The translations under genes were made by a program, and so were the position numbers. A stretch of 37,280 nt of DNA from the NCBI GenBank assembly GCA_034696485.1, contig JAQIWT010000090.1, positions 1 through 37,280 on the forward strand. Direction: 5' to 3'. Position 1 is the stretch's first letter. Every line of letters begins with the position of its first letter. This DNA comes from Isohypsibius dastychi (lineage: Eukaryota > Tardigrada > Eutardigrada > Parachela > Isohypsibiidae). Shown here one piece after another: positions 19,700-30,635 of the stretch. A model generated the notes under the pieces. It was not told where the DNA came from. It saw only the letters and a program-made list of their open reading frames with translations, and did no database searches.

Positions 19700-20122
19700 A
19701 CCCGGTATTTCTAAATTAACCCGGCAAATTTATTAAACCATGTGGTGAATTTTTTCTGGCTATTCGTCTCTCAGGTTTCTGCAAATTTCACTGGTATCCG
19801 AAAGTTTCACCGTCGGAAGAGCATAGACCGGCTGAAGGGGAAATTGTGTGGTATTTGTCGTGTTTGGAGTTTGGTCTCCCAATTAAGGGGTGGCCACAGG
19901 CCACAAACTCTGACTTCAACACGCTGTTGGTGATCAAACCAAATACTTCTGTTTGATTATTATTTGATGTTTCTTCATTCACTTTGGAGCTGCTCGCTGG
20001 AGGTATAAAGTTCGACCATCAAAAGTCGAAGGAAGTCTGCAATTCAACTTGGTGTATCAAGCTCAGTGAGAACTGACAATTTCCCTTCATATTCAACGTT
20101 TTTATGAATGTACCGTTTTCAG
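19700..20122. other. No gene recognised
   Basis: Short frames only. Possible end of an inserted element (CCCGGTATTTC, AACCCGGC near 19700-19730). Nothing else supported. Confidence 0.35.
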
Positions 20123-20956
20123 TCATAATTCACTCAAGAACTTTCCCATCTTCATTGTATCTTTGTGGGCCGCTGCCATTTTTTTCAACCAAGGTAGGTC
20201 CTTAAGTCTAGGTGCTCGCAAAATCACAAATTCCAGAACAAATGTTTGAACGCTGAATTTGGTTTGGATATCGGTTTTTAGCGGATTGCACATATTTCAA
20301 AACTGAAGCTCTCTTCATACGTTTCATAACAAGATGGAAATTGCTGATTGTTTTGTTTATCATTTTTACTTGCAGCTGCCATTCTTGGTGTGTGCTACAT
20401 CTTTACTCGGGAAATTAACTTCAGCGGATACAGCTCCAAATCCGGAACAGGTAACTGTGATACTTCCGGTTCAGATAATGAGATCGTTACGCTTTCGTTA
20501 ACCGTACGCACTTACCCGCACAGACCGTTTTTTTTTTGTAGAATGGATTGTCGTTCTTCTTTGAAAAGCGGTGATGAGAAGAACAGCTGTGTTGATCCTG
20601 CGCGACTTTGTGACAGGCAATGGGATTGTATGAACGGCAATGATGAAATTAATTGTATGTTTGGGCTTATTGAAACTTCATCGTAAAAAACAAGATTTTC
20701 GTCACGTGACATTTTGGAAAAGTTCTGCCCTTTTGCGGGCGGAATCAATCGGAGACAAGATCACAGATTTGCCACATTCGTTCTGTTATTTTTGCTCGCG
20801 GTTGTTATCGTTGCGGTTCTGTTGTTGTTCTGTTGCTCTCACAGTCTGAAAAAGGGTGAAACTAGGTTCTCTGGTGATCTTGAAAAGCGAAGCATGCGTG
20901 CAACCAGGCAGGCTTTGGATGTTGTTCGCGGTGGTGCACAGATATCCTTGGTCTAA
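20123..20956 (+). CDS. LDL-receptor class A membrane protein exons
   Basis: Exon A (20123-20193, after GTTTTCAG, before GTAGGT) and exon B (20376-20450, after CTTGCAG, before GTAACT) join in phase and encode hydrophobic sequence (FIVSLWAAAIFF, AAILGVCYIF). A third segment from about 20542 encodes an LDLa repeat, SCVDPARLCDRQWDCMNGND followed by EINC, the calcium-binding acidic cluster being partly preserved. Near 20770-20850 a second membrane span (FVLLFLLAVVIVAVLLLFCC) leads to a basic tail ending at TAA (20954-20956). Junctions from B to LDLa and LDLa to the last span are out of phase with the obvious splice sites, so this is either mis-modelled or a decayed gene. It lies in the interval that separates the two integrase parts. 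Confidence 0.45.
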
Positions 20957-20980
20957 TAAACTCTTCTTTTGTTCTGGGTG

Positions 20981-21017
20981 GTTTGGGGTTGGGGGGGGGG
21001 AGGGGGGGGGGGGGAGG
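20981..21017 (+). repeat. G-tract
   Basis: Runs of GGGG, 11 G and 14 G, broken only by TT and A. Possible G-quadruplex former; such runs are also prone to length errors in sequencing. Confidence 0.9.
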
Positions 21018-21399
21018 ATGTTAAGCATAATGTTTTCGGCTATGCAATCCGTCAAGAAATTCACTGGAAAACTCCAATGTTGACTCTATGAGATTCTTCC
21101 AGTAAGTTACTGAACAAAGTTTACAACAGTATACGTCACAAATAGTGGACTACAATATATTTATAACTTCAGTTAACAAAAACTTGGTTTTAACTGGAAT
21201 AATCCGAACAACAATTCCTCATCAAAAGGTTCATCTTCAATGGCTTCAACAACTTGCAGTTCATCAAATACCACTTTATCCAGGTTCTAGGTTCCTTTTG
21301 ACCGCGTGATGTCACTCACACCTAAAATTATGCACCGTATTAATGTTCAAGATACAAAGAACGTAATTACCTTCATTTATGTCAGCGTCTGAGATTCTG
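21018..21399. other. Non-coding flank of the hAT gene
   Basis: Sequence downstream of the transposase end. It may contain the 3' terminus of the hAT element, but no terminal repeat was recognised. Confidence 0.3.
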
Positions 21400-24208
21400 T
21401 TTCTGTGAGTTGCATTTTTCTTCTTGGTTGGCACCTTGCGTGACGCGACTACAATATGTTTGCTGGCCAACCATTCACTTGCTGAGCTGACAAAATCAAG
21501 CGTTTTCAGATCTCCGTTGAGCTTCACGCGCATAATGGCATCTAGGGATATTAGGTTTAGACGTGACCTTTGTTTAGTTTTAATGGCATTTAAGGGCCGA
21601 GAAACCCCTTTCCGCATCGGTTGACGACATTGACACGGCAAGAAATTTTTCACTTAGATGTCAAAAGCACTCAAGGTTCCCGTTCCGGATACCCATAAAT
21701 TGGCGTTCAGTATATTCAGCGCTTCGCTCTAAAAAACAGAAGGTGACTTTTTTCTCCCTTCTGCACCAAACAGAAAGTTGTCCACGATGTTCTCTTTGAA
21801 TTCCAGCCATTCATTCCGACATGACTCAAGATCTTCAAAATGCATTTCTGCTGCTGCTACGACGCCAATCACACTATATTCTGCGCCTAAGAAGTCCTTG
21901 CTCGTGACTGGCCATTTCAATGGATTCAGAACCGAAAGATCACTCATTTGTTCACCTCGATTTGGAAATCTGCGCCCAAGTTCTTTCACAAGCTCATCGA
22001 TTATTTGTATTTCTTTAACGGCTTGTATCGATTAAGCGAAAATTCCTAAACATCCTCACTCAACGGCATGACCAAATCCGGGTAACGGACAGGAGTGTAG
22101 CTTGTCCCTTCGCTGAAATCCAAGTTTTTCATGACAGCTTTTGCGTTGGGGCCGTCAATAGTTTTCAAAGCTTCGTCAAAACGTTGCAATATGAACCGGC
22201 CGCATTCCAAAGAGGTGAAATTCGTTGCTTGTAGCATTATAGAAGCTCTTCTCAAAATTTCCAGCACATCCAGTTGAAATGACATCATGATAAAAAACTC
22301 GCCTTTTTCGAGGTTCTGGCGTGGAACAAAAAGTAATTGCTCATTTTCTCATGAATGTCGTCTGAGTTACTCGATACTAAGTCGCTCATTATTACGTAGT
22401 TTTTCATGAGGTTATTCACACAGGAAAACTTCGATTGCATCCATCTGATTGTTTGCAGGTATTTGAAGGATTAATGTTAAACTTCCATCATCTCCGCTAG
22501 ATTTTTAAGGTTACGTCGGTTGTTGCAACATTGCCTGAAGACGTTGCAAGCCGAGGTTATCACTTTTTCAGCCACGCCAAAAGATGGAACTAGGGGTGGT
22601 ATCTGCCCGTGGGGACGCTCTTTGGATTTGTGTTCAGCCCCGAGTGTATCCATTGCGTCCGCATAGACTAGCTCGAGACGATGGGCCATGCAGTGTATTG
22701 CAGTTATTTCCCGGTGTTCACCAAACCGATCTTTTTTCTCGTTCGTAAGTCTGGTTGCTACGCCTGTTTTTGTGCCAGTTAGCACAAGTGCGCCGTCCGA
22801 AATGAACTCGATGACATGTCTGAGCACGTTGTTTCAGATTCCACTCGTTTCGAAAGAACGTTTGATGGCATCGTAGATCCCTCCCGCCGATTTATCGATG
22901 ATTTCGACAAGCTTGTAGAATTTTGTCACTGGTGAATCGTGCTGGAAATAAACAATATAACAATTTCTCGGAGAAAACTGAATTTTACCTCATTCATGAA
23001 ATATTGCACGTACATAATCAGATAAGGCTCCGAGCTGATGTCTGTACCTGATGATTATAGGACAGATTCGAAGACCCACCAGTTAAATGTAAAAAACCAG
23101 ACTTACTTCCATCAACTATGATTGTGATTGGCTTTTTTGTCATCCTGAGCGTCTCGAACATGGTTTCCTGGAGCTGGTCGCTGAGAAATACGGTCATTTA
23201 CTCGGCACCGTAGGATGATCGATGAGTCATTTCCTTTTCAAGGAGCAACCCAACATCAAGGTGATCGAACCAGCTTGTCACTGCACTGTGCTATTTCCAC
23301 GGGATGTCGGACTGCTGTTCGAAAAAAATCAACTCCAGCATATTCGATGTTGCAGACATATGGATTTTTTGTCGTTTCAAGAATTTTTTGTCGAGTTCTT
23401 GAGCTTTGGCAAACGATTCTGTAATATCAGGTAGAGGACACATTGTCTTGGCCCACTCAGCCATTTTGTAATGGGTGGTGCCTCTTGTTTTATCAGTGTG
23501 ACTCGCAATTAATCGATTGTTTTTTACCGGGTCCATATGATTTCAATCTGTCAACCATCTTTTGCCCATCTTTGCCTCAGCTGTGGTTCTATAGCGAGCG
23601 TAGAATTTCTTGCAAATAATGCGGCTTGCACGTGGTGGTAGATCATCCCCAGCCGAAACGTAGTTCAGCCATTCTCTATTTCGCCACCAGACCTTTTTGA
23701 AATAGGGATCATCAGCCAAAGGTTCCTGACCTTTGATTTCATTTCCTACATATTGGCATTGCGTATTCAATGATGATTGTACCGCGATGGGCTCAGTTTG
23801 GGTATCTGCTTCAACGAAAGCGATCACATAATCAGTGCTTTCGGCTGAAGTTGCGTTGTGATAATCTGCCGTGCCGGCATTATCACTGCTGCAAACAACG
23901 AGGTACTCCAGGCGGACTGATTATCTCACATTCACTTACCGCGCTGCTTGTCTTCTCAGGGAAGCTTGTTTGGATTCTGCCAGGACCTTTGCAAGATTTT
24001 TTCCCCGCGAACGCTCCGCTTGTGGAATTTTACATAATTTTTGTCTCTCACCGTTTGATGCTGAGGGTGCCAAATCTGAATCTGAGTCGATTGTTAGTTG
24101 TTCAGAACACACTCTCTGTCCGCAAAGCGCATCAAGAGCTGTTGTATCTCCAACCAGAATATCTTCATCGATGTATGAATCAAAGAGTGCATCGTCCAAA
24201 GAATCCAA
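21400..24208 (-). pseudogene. hAT-superfamily transposase, broken
   Basis: hAT transposases cut and paste DNA elements that make 8-base target duplications. Minus-strand blocks appear in the right order: an acidic N-terminus (24208-23936), a lysine-rich zinc-finger-like region (23827-23291: WWRNREWLNYV, RWLTD), the PITIIVDGSK catalytic-core start near 23110, SDGALVLTGTKTGVATRL and AIHCMAHRLELVYADAM (22827-22480), a helical domain (22288-22046) and the C-terminal dimerisation block (KTKQRSRLNLISLDAIMRV, 21653-21400). Several stops and frame changes separate the blocks, some near plausible introns, so it is inactive or at least heavily spliced. Terminal inverted repeats and an 8-base duplication were not found. 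Confidence 0.8.
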
Positions 24209-24338
24209 GCCAGGTTCTACCTCTGCTCAAAATTGAATCGATGTCGACCCGAAAATTTCAAAGAATGGAAGCATATTGATGTGACATCAATACCGGACTT
24301 GTTAGATGTTGGTGCAGCAATCTCATCTGCCTTGTAGT

Positions 24339-24588
24339 TTTCAGTGGAGCAAAAAAAATCCCAATATCATTTGATGCCGGTCGTGGTGGTGGTGGTGGAG
24401 AGCTGACAAAAATAACAAAGCCACTAAAGTCAATCGTCAGGAAAGGAAACGGATACATTTATAATTTCCGTGTAGGAACTTCGGATCCAGTTTTGAGTTC
24501 AAATATACCACTTGTTGCCGCAACATCACCTTTTAAAAGAAAATATCGATGTATGGTTGGCATTCAGACACCTAATCCGTCCAGGCAG
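24339..24588 (+). CDS. Orphan exon-like open segment
   Basis: After GTAGTTTTCAG, about 83 codons are open without an ATG near the start, up to CAG/GTATTAC at 24588-24589. The frame remains open to 24636. The sequence is protein-like (ELTKITKPLKSIVRKGNGYI, YNFRVGTSDPVLSSNIPLVA) with a Gly run at the left. Acceptor and donor at its ends suggest an internal exon. It lies upstream of the resumed integrase and could belong to the inserted material or to a host gene. No family recognised. Confidence 0.35.
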
Positions 24589-24739
24589 GTATTACAGATA
24601 CGATATCTGATGTTCAACTTCATGTCTACAATGTAAACATGATAGATAAAAAAAATCGTAACCAGCCACTTCCGCGAGCACCGCGAAGCGGTGCGAGCGT
24701 TTTTGGAATCGTTAAACTTTGAAGCAAAATCATTGAACA

Positions 24740-25246
24740 GATTTTCACTCGGCAATTTTAATGGTGCTCAAACAACACTGGATACAGCCTTGCCGCATCT
24801 TTTCTGCGCTTACAACAAGAATGTTCATTCGGTTACCGGAAACACCGTACAAGATGTTGTGTGGTAGGGAGGCAGTTAGTCCTATAGATGTGGATCTACC
24901 TACAGTGACTTTACCCCTGGCGGTCAACATTTCTAGCAAATAAGGAGATATACATGCGAAGTCCTACGCAATAACCGAGGCGCAACAAAATGCCATCTTC
25001 GCTCGCGACGGTACTGACGAGGTGTTAGCAATGGGAGAAATTGTGTTGGTCTTCAACCAAGCTGGTAAACCAGGTATGGCCACCAAACTGTTGATACGCT
25101 GGTACGGCCCGTATCGCATGCTCAGAAAGGTTACCCCAGTCAACCACGAAGTGGTAACACAGGGATTGCGGCGAGAGAAATCATTCACAAACGCATATCA
25201 GCTATTTAAAATTGTTCAAGGATTGAAACGAAATGTTTGTGGATAG
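24740..25246 (+). pseudogene. Ty3/gypsy integrase, C-terminal part
   Basis: Sense resumes with TLDTALPHLFCAYNKNVHS, matching the block after the catalytic Glu in gypsy integrases, then in the next frame PYKMLCGREAVSPIDVDLP. After a stop at 24941-24943, a 74-codon frame (25022-25246) encodes the C-terminal DNA-binding beta-barrel: VLVFNQAGKPGMATKL, then RWYGPYRMLRKVTP. These blocks continue those lost at 19556, which makes a single integrase split by about 5.2 kb the simplest reading. Frame changes make it inactive. Confidence 0.8.
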
Positions 25247-28240
25247 CGAGGACGAAGACTGTGAAGGTTGGATTCTTATTGCTTCAGTCAAGCGTGGTAT
25301 CGACTTGACTGATTTTTCGGTTAAGGAAACCGCAGTGGCGAAAAATCAGATTATTCATGAACGAGTTTCGGCAGCTTCTGATTTGGAGTAAGAAGAACAT
25401 GACGAAACGTTGGATTGGGATGACGAAAACACAACCAAGAAAACAGTGGTAGAATCTTCAGTAACATGAGCCACGCCTCTCCAAAAAGAGCCGGTGGTTC
25501 CCGTTTGAGTTTCTGGAAGCTCTCATAAAGGGACCTCCACGAGTAAACGATACGATGACGAGTTTTGCGTTTTTATCGGGACGAAAAAATTACCCGAGGA
25601 GGTGGAAGTTCCAGTTGCTGAATTGCGTCCAATTGAGGGTTCTCGAGGATCACGTCTTTATGCCAAGCTGCCTTACGCACTTATGCTACTTTTCGCACTT
25701 TCGTCTTTTTCGAATATCCCGGCTTGAAAATTAAAACCTGCAACTCTGATCGTTCGAAATTATATGACGTAATTGTCTTCAAAGGCTGGTCAGTCTGTGA
25801 TGGGACAGTACGGTCAATTCTATCCACCAGTATCAGATACGATACTCACCTGGAAAAACGACGTGGGAAAACGTTCGTCGGTTACTCCTCCGTAGATGAA
25901 TCCAAATAAAGAAAATCGATGAAGGATTTCTCGGACACACCGACACGGTTCTGGATTCAGAAAATACTGTGGTCATTCGTCCTGAGTGCTGGGCGATAGT
26001 TAAGTCGTCGATATGTGATGAGTATCGTATGACACGCAACGGAAACGTTCGGAGCTTCGTTGGTAAACTACATGGCAATGGTCACTGGTGGTCTGTCACG
26101 TATCACAATCTGACGAATTTTGAATAGGAAAAAATAACACTGGAACAGGGATGTGATACTTGCCTGGTTCTAAGTGTTCACTGGAAACTCACAAACGACA
26201 GAAGTAAAGGTTTCGCCTGGCTTGGACAGCGTCCTCCGGTGTTTACCGTTGAGGGTGAAAAACACATGTACTTATTCTTGATGGATATAACTTCAAATTG
26301 GCCTGACAACTTCGCCTACAAAGACAAGACAGATGCTCGCCGCAGGAGACGAAAAGAGGCTCAACGGAAAGCTTGGTCCTACGACTTGAATCCTATGGCA
26401 ACTGAATAAGCTGCTCTGACATACGGATTTTGATTGGTTGTTGTGGTTTTTGTCAATCAAGCTGGATGCAACCAGCATCACTAAAGCATTAGCTAAAGCT
26501 GGTTATCTTAAACTTTCTTCGTTGTACTGACTTCAGATTGTCCCTAATTTCGAAAAACCATGTTAGATCAAATTACCAACATCGAGGTGATGTTGCCAGC
26601 AGCCGAGGAGATCGCTGAAGGTGATCTGACGTTGGCAGCAGACGAATCGGTTGATGTGAATGTAGCTGAATACGAGGTCAGCTGGTTTTCAGAATAAGCT
26701 AGTGAGATGTGAGATATATCAACTTCACACGAATTATTATGCAAATTTTCATACTTTGATACCAAAAACTCAACTGAAACAGCAGAGCACGATCAGGATT
26801 CACCTGTGCACGACCTATAAAAACAGAACAGGAATGTAATCCGCTGCCTTTTACCAACGCTTTGCTTTCCCATATCAATATAACTTGTTCCGAAAACGAG
26901 GTTGTGTAAGAGAAAACGTCATTTTTTGAAGAAAAATCGCCAAAATTTGTAGCAGTAACTTTCTTTTCAATGGCAAGCGACCTAAACCCACAGTCACAGC
27001 AGCTGGAGAAACGGCCATGTGGACTATTGTGGAGCTCCTGCACGTGTCCGTTGAACCCAAGTCTCCAAGCATTCACATTTAATTCAACAGCATTTTTGGC
27101 GAAATCATTTGCAAAAGCAGATCGGGACGATGACGGGAAAAAGTCTGCAAATGACTGACTAACTTCGGAAATTCGTGGATCGAGTCAGTTATCTCTGCTG
27201 TTGCCGTCTTCCATGGCATCCATGTATCGAGAAAAATAACCTGATTAACTAATTACTTCAGAATAATTAGGATGTCTGGAAACGAATGGCATAGAACGGA
27301 GAAAACATTGTTTCAAGACAGAAGTAAGCCTGATTTTGCGACTCTGTATGCAATAGTCGCATCCAGCAATCAAGCATTTTGATTGAAAAAACCACAACAA
27401 TCGTATGTCAGAGCAGCTTATTACTCGGTGTTACCTTGTCATCTACAATGGCTATAAGACAAGATAGTCGAAACGAAAACGTGATTGTAGATACAATCAG
27501 CACCGCAGACTGCCGATTCGATAAAAATGAAGTTTTTGATTCGATGGTTCTCTTAAGGTTTAGCGGTAAAGTTGCAGCCAGAAAATATGGATTAGAGTCC
27601 TTCCAAAGTTTGGAGGTTATGGTGAGCATTTGGAGCTCAACCACGCGCTGAAAACTTCACAATAGATCAACATGGTTACATTCTGAGGACATTCAGGTCA
27701 TGTTATTGGCGTTCGAGCATTGTGAATTTCAATACAGTGCACGCAATGGTTTTTGGGTTCAAGAAAGACTGACTAGAGTTACTAGTCACCGTGTGGTAAT
27801 GGAGCAGTTCGTAGAACATGTCGACTACTCGAGTGAGTTCATCTCGGCCGGCTCGGAACGTGAACACTCATTCAGCTTTGATCTGTTAGCTGAATTAGCT
27901 GGGGCTGTGGAAGATAACAACATTCCAGATTTGGGACAAATTGTCCACGAGGCTTCTCAAGTGAATCAAAAGATGCCAAGCATTTCTCATTGGATAAGAG
28001 TCGTTAAAATAACGTTCCATACTGTCCTGATCACTGGTGTAGTAGGAGTGGTAGTTTGGTACTTCAAGGCTCCTCTTATTTTATGTTTTGTTGTGGTGTT
28101 ATCCACCGACTGCGAAATCTGCGAAAGGCTGGTGTAGTTACAGTCACTTGAACTGAAGAATGTTCGATCTCCAGTAGAACCCCAACCCAAAGAAGAACAT
28201 GTCGAGCAGGTTTCTGATAGAGTTGTCAATCACCCGAGTA
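25232..28240 (+). pseudogene. Envelope-like third ORF, split and broken
   Basis: Immediately after (and overlapping) the integrase end lies an acidic leader (ATG 25232), then a hydrophobic signal-like segment near 25670-25720 (LPYALMLLFALSSF). A Cys- and Asn-glycosylation-containing ectodomain follows (25724-26407), with frame changes and a stop at 26125-26127; it holds a run of six basic residues at 26338-26355, as at furin-type cleavage sites. After the inserted element, coding sense goes on (27421-28137, stop at 27649-27651) to a membrane span (VLITGVVGVVVWYF) and a Pro-rich tail. This layout and position are those of an env gene in errantivirus-like or other retrovirus-like Ty3/gypsy elements. 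The family of the glycoprotein is not determined. It is inactive as found. Confidence 0.55.
26409..27418. mobile_element. 1.0-kb inverted-repeat element, TA duplication
   Basis: Left end AGCTGCTCTGACATACG and right end CGTATGTCAGAGCAGCT are exact inverse copies; similarity continues inward for about 60 bases (TTGTTGTGGTTTTT, TCAATCAAGC, CTGGATGC). TA flanks both sides (26407-26408, 27419-27420). It interrupts the envelope-like frame. No transposase is readable. A 45-codon acidic frame (26561-26698) is present but unsupported. Non-autonomous, Tc1/mariner-type target choice. Confidence 0.8.
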
Positions 28241-28960
28241 CACCATGAGCACAATATATGAGGTATGCATTGCAGACGCTGGACTGGTTTTGGTGGACCA
28301 AAACAGTAAACGGATGGCAATGTTACGCTCGTCATGGTTATTACGCCGTTAATCTCGTTGGTTGTAGCCAACGCACTCGCCTCAAACAAGCGCTAGCCTT
28401 GCATATCTATTCTGTTAGTAATGCCTTTGGTTATGTGTCACAGATGCTGCCTGCTTTGTGAATTTACGATAGTTGGTAATGTTCTTCGGGGGTCATGTTC
28501 CCGTATTTTCTTTAAAGAAGCTTTTCCAGTTCATATCTTGTTTTTGATTTGTTATTCAGTTAAGTTTTAGTCTTTCGACTTCCGTGCACCTGATCACGTG
28601 ACCCTAGTTCATGGTCTTAAACTAAAAAGAACGAAAGAAACACACTAAAAAGAACGAAGACAACAACCATGGCAGATAGGAGTTCAGTAATAGAAATAGA
28701 ACCCATAGGTTTAAAGAAACAACCTTGGCGAGGTGAAAATGAAATGAAAAAGATTTCCATTACGGCGTTCCGTAACAACTGTAACTAACGAGTATATTCC
28801 GTTCAATAGTATCATCGCGAAACTTCTGAAAAAACGGAAACACGACTGCACAGAACGAAAACATTCCGTTTCAAACAAAAAAAATGGCGGATTATACAAT
28901 GATGTCGATCAGGAAATTTTCAATCACAAAAAAACAAAATAGCGACACCAGTTGGGATTA
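28241..28960 (+). other. Downstream of the envelope-like ORF
   Basis: A 68-codon frame (28258-28461) and a 40-codon frame (28669-28788) are open but unrecognised. ACTAAAAAGAACGAA occurs twice (28621 and 28644). A 3' LTR would be expected here; only the weak candidate listed among the rejected items was seen. Confidence 0.3.
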
Positions 28961-29517
28961 AGGGTCTACAAAGCTAGACCGGTCACGCTTATTGCTTCTC
29001 TAATTCGAAAACCGGGAGGCGCTTCAAATAGGTCACCTCGTGTGTGATTGGTCTTTCTCGATTAAATAGGAGCTGGATTAGAGGAGTTCACTATCTCCAG
29101 AAAGGATCTTAAAGGGTCTGTTTTGAGAATAGTTGCACAAGGCATCCCAAATATTTTTTATTTTTCCTAAACTTTCTGAAAATCGTTCCTGCAAAGAATT
29201 CCAATTCATCCCAGACATTCGTGATGAGCAAAAACAAAGTTATGGAATCTGTGGTGGTCTAGCTTAACATGCTTAGAAACCGGATTGAAACATGGGAGAA
29301 TTATCCGAAACTATCCGACCTGAAAGTTGGAGAATTCGGGATGCACCAACTGTTAACTGAAGGAAATTGCAGATAGTTATAATTCGGTGCTCACGAAGCT
29401 TCTTCCTGAAATAAGATCGATTCCCCACGTTGACTGGCGCATTTGCCGATTAGAGCCAAGCCTCTGTATTTTGATTAGAGAGACAATTAACGAAGCCGGT
29501 TCAGCTTTGTAGACCCC
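28961..29517. mobile_element. 557-base MITE, TA target duplication
   Basis: Ends are inverted repeats of about 45 bases: AGGGTCTACAAAGCTAGACC at left and the reverse complement of the right end GGGGTCTACAAAGCTGAACC, both reaching TCTCTAAT. TA at 28959-28960 and 29518-29519. No coding capacity. The termini differ from those of the elements at 18477 and 26409. Confidence 0.8.
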
Positions 29518-29978
29518 TAATGTCACCGATTAATAGGCCGTTGGGGGGGGGGTGCGGCCAATGATCTGCAAGTTGCGGCTACGCACCGCCTGAAAAACAT
29601 GAGCCTCGTGGGAGGCAGGTGCCAGACAACGATGCCTCCAACCAGGCGTACTTTCTTCCGTATCGGCTAGGACTGAGAGCACCAAAGAGTGTTATTGAAA
29701 TATTCGGTGGGCGCTTTACACCATCCTCTTGCTATAAGATTCGGGTTTGGCAGTTCTTGTAACGAGTAAAACCACAACAAAGTTCTTGTGGCGAGGGCCA
29801 CTGTCGTCACAAAATCGGACAGGTGATCTTTAGGTTTTTTGACCTTGTAACGCAGGAGTGAAACAACCATCCAGTTCTATTCACGCAAAACAGAGTTCAG
29901 GCTACATTTCATTTAAACCCAGAGTCAGAATACTGAATTTTTCCCAATTTTGACCGCAGAAATATAATCTCATCGAAA
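29518..29978. other. No gene recognised
   Basis: Contains a G-run at about 29543-29553 in GGCCGTTGGGG...GTGCGGCC context. The minus-strand frame 29870-29667 shows no features. Confidence 0.35.
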
Positions 29979-30203
29979 ATGTCTTCAACTGATCTATTCC
30001 TGAACTTTTTGGCAATTACTTTACTCATTTGTAAAGTTTCAGAAAAACAAGAGACAAATTGGACCAAACACTACCGATTGTTGCTCAATTTCGAAATCAC
30101 AGAAAATGCAGTGATGGGCGATCGAATCAAAAACGCCAGGGGTAATACGATTCTTTTAGCGCAAATCCCCTGGTTTACCAAATGCCAGACCCCTCTAAAT
30201 TAG
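29979..30203 (+). CDS. Possible small secreted protein or first exon
   Basis: ATG at 29979 starts 74 codons with a signal-peptide-like N-terminus (LFLNFLAITLLICKV) followed by a polar region with one Asn-glycosylation site (NWT). A donor-like GGTAAT lies at about 30139, so the frame could be a first exon whose coding part ends at residue ~54. No partner exon was identified. Unknown family. Confidence 0.35.
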   Translation: MSSTDLFLNFLAITLLICKVSEKQETNWTKHYRLLLNFEITENAVMGDRIKNARGNTILLAQIPWFTKCQTPLN

Positions 30204-30635
30204 CTGTAGTACGTCACAACTACGACACGATTGTTGAAGGTTCTTGTAACAAGAAGTTTAGCGAAAGGATGATGTAATTACTTACAAGAGTTGAGGTTTA
30301 AGTGTAATTCTTGAAGGAAGGCACATTTTCGGAAAGAAGCCTTAATTACATTTCAAAAACCGTTTCAGTGTCGGTAACCGAGAGCTTTAGAGTTAAAACT
30401 TTCGATGTTTTGAGATTCCGCTGAGTTGGCGCAGTCAGCCACATTTGTTGGTTGATGAGTACGGCTGCTATTCTTTTATCCATCATGCATATTTCGAGAT
30501 TGTGCGAGTTTATGATATCATTGTTTCATGGCTATCGGCTCGAATTATCCGATATGTTTCAAGGTTAGTTGCTTTTGACAGCATGGCTCAAGTCCTGTCA
30601 GCTCGAATCATTTCTAGTTCTGCATCTAACTATCA
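30204..30635. other. Upstream region of the 30636 gene
   Basis: Holds an open frame (30445-30660) overlapping the start of the next gene and ending in it; not supported as coding. Two related segments, ATCGGCTCGAATTATC and GTCAGCTCGAATCATT, lie 60 bases apart before the start codon. Confidence 0.3.

Noticed and set aside
23871-24236. 121-codon plus-strand frame rich in Ser
   Set aside because: It lies opposite the hAT transposase N-terminus, whose minus-strand reading fits better; taken as a shadow.
26699-27076. 125-codon minus-strand frame inside the TA-flanked element
   Set aside because: No DDE transposase motif and no conserved blocks; probably chance.
28321-28777. Segment starting TGTTACG and ending CGTAACA, a possible 3' LTR of the envelope-bearing element
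   Set aside because: No similarity to the solo LTR at 13126 beyond the ends, no target duplication, no clear polypurine tract, TATA or AATAAA order, and no partner LTR found.
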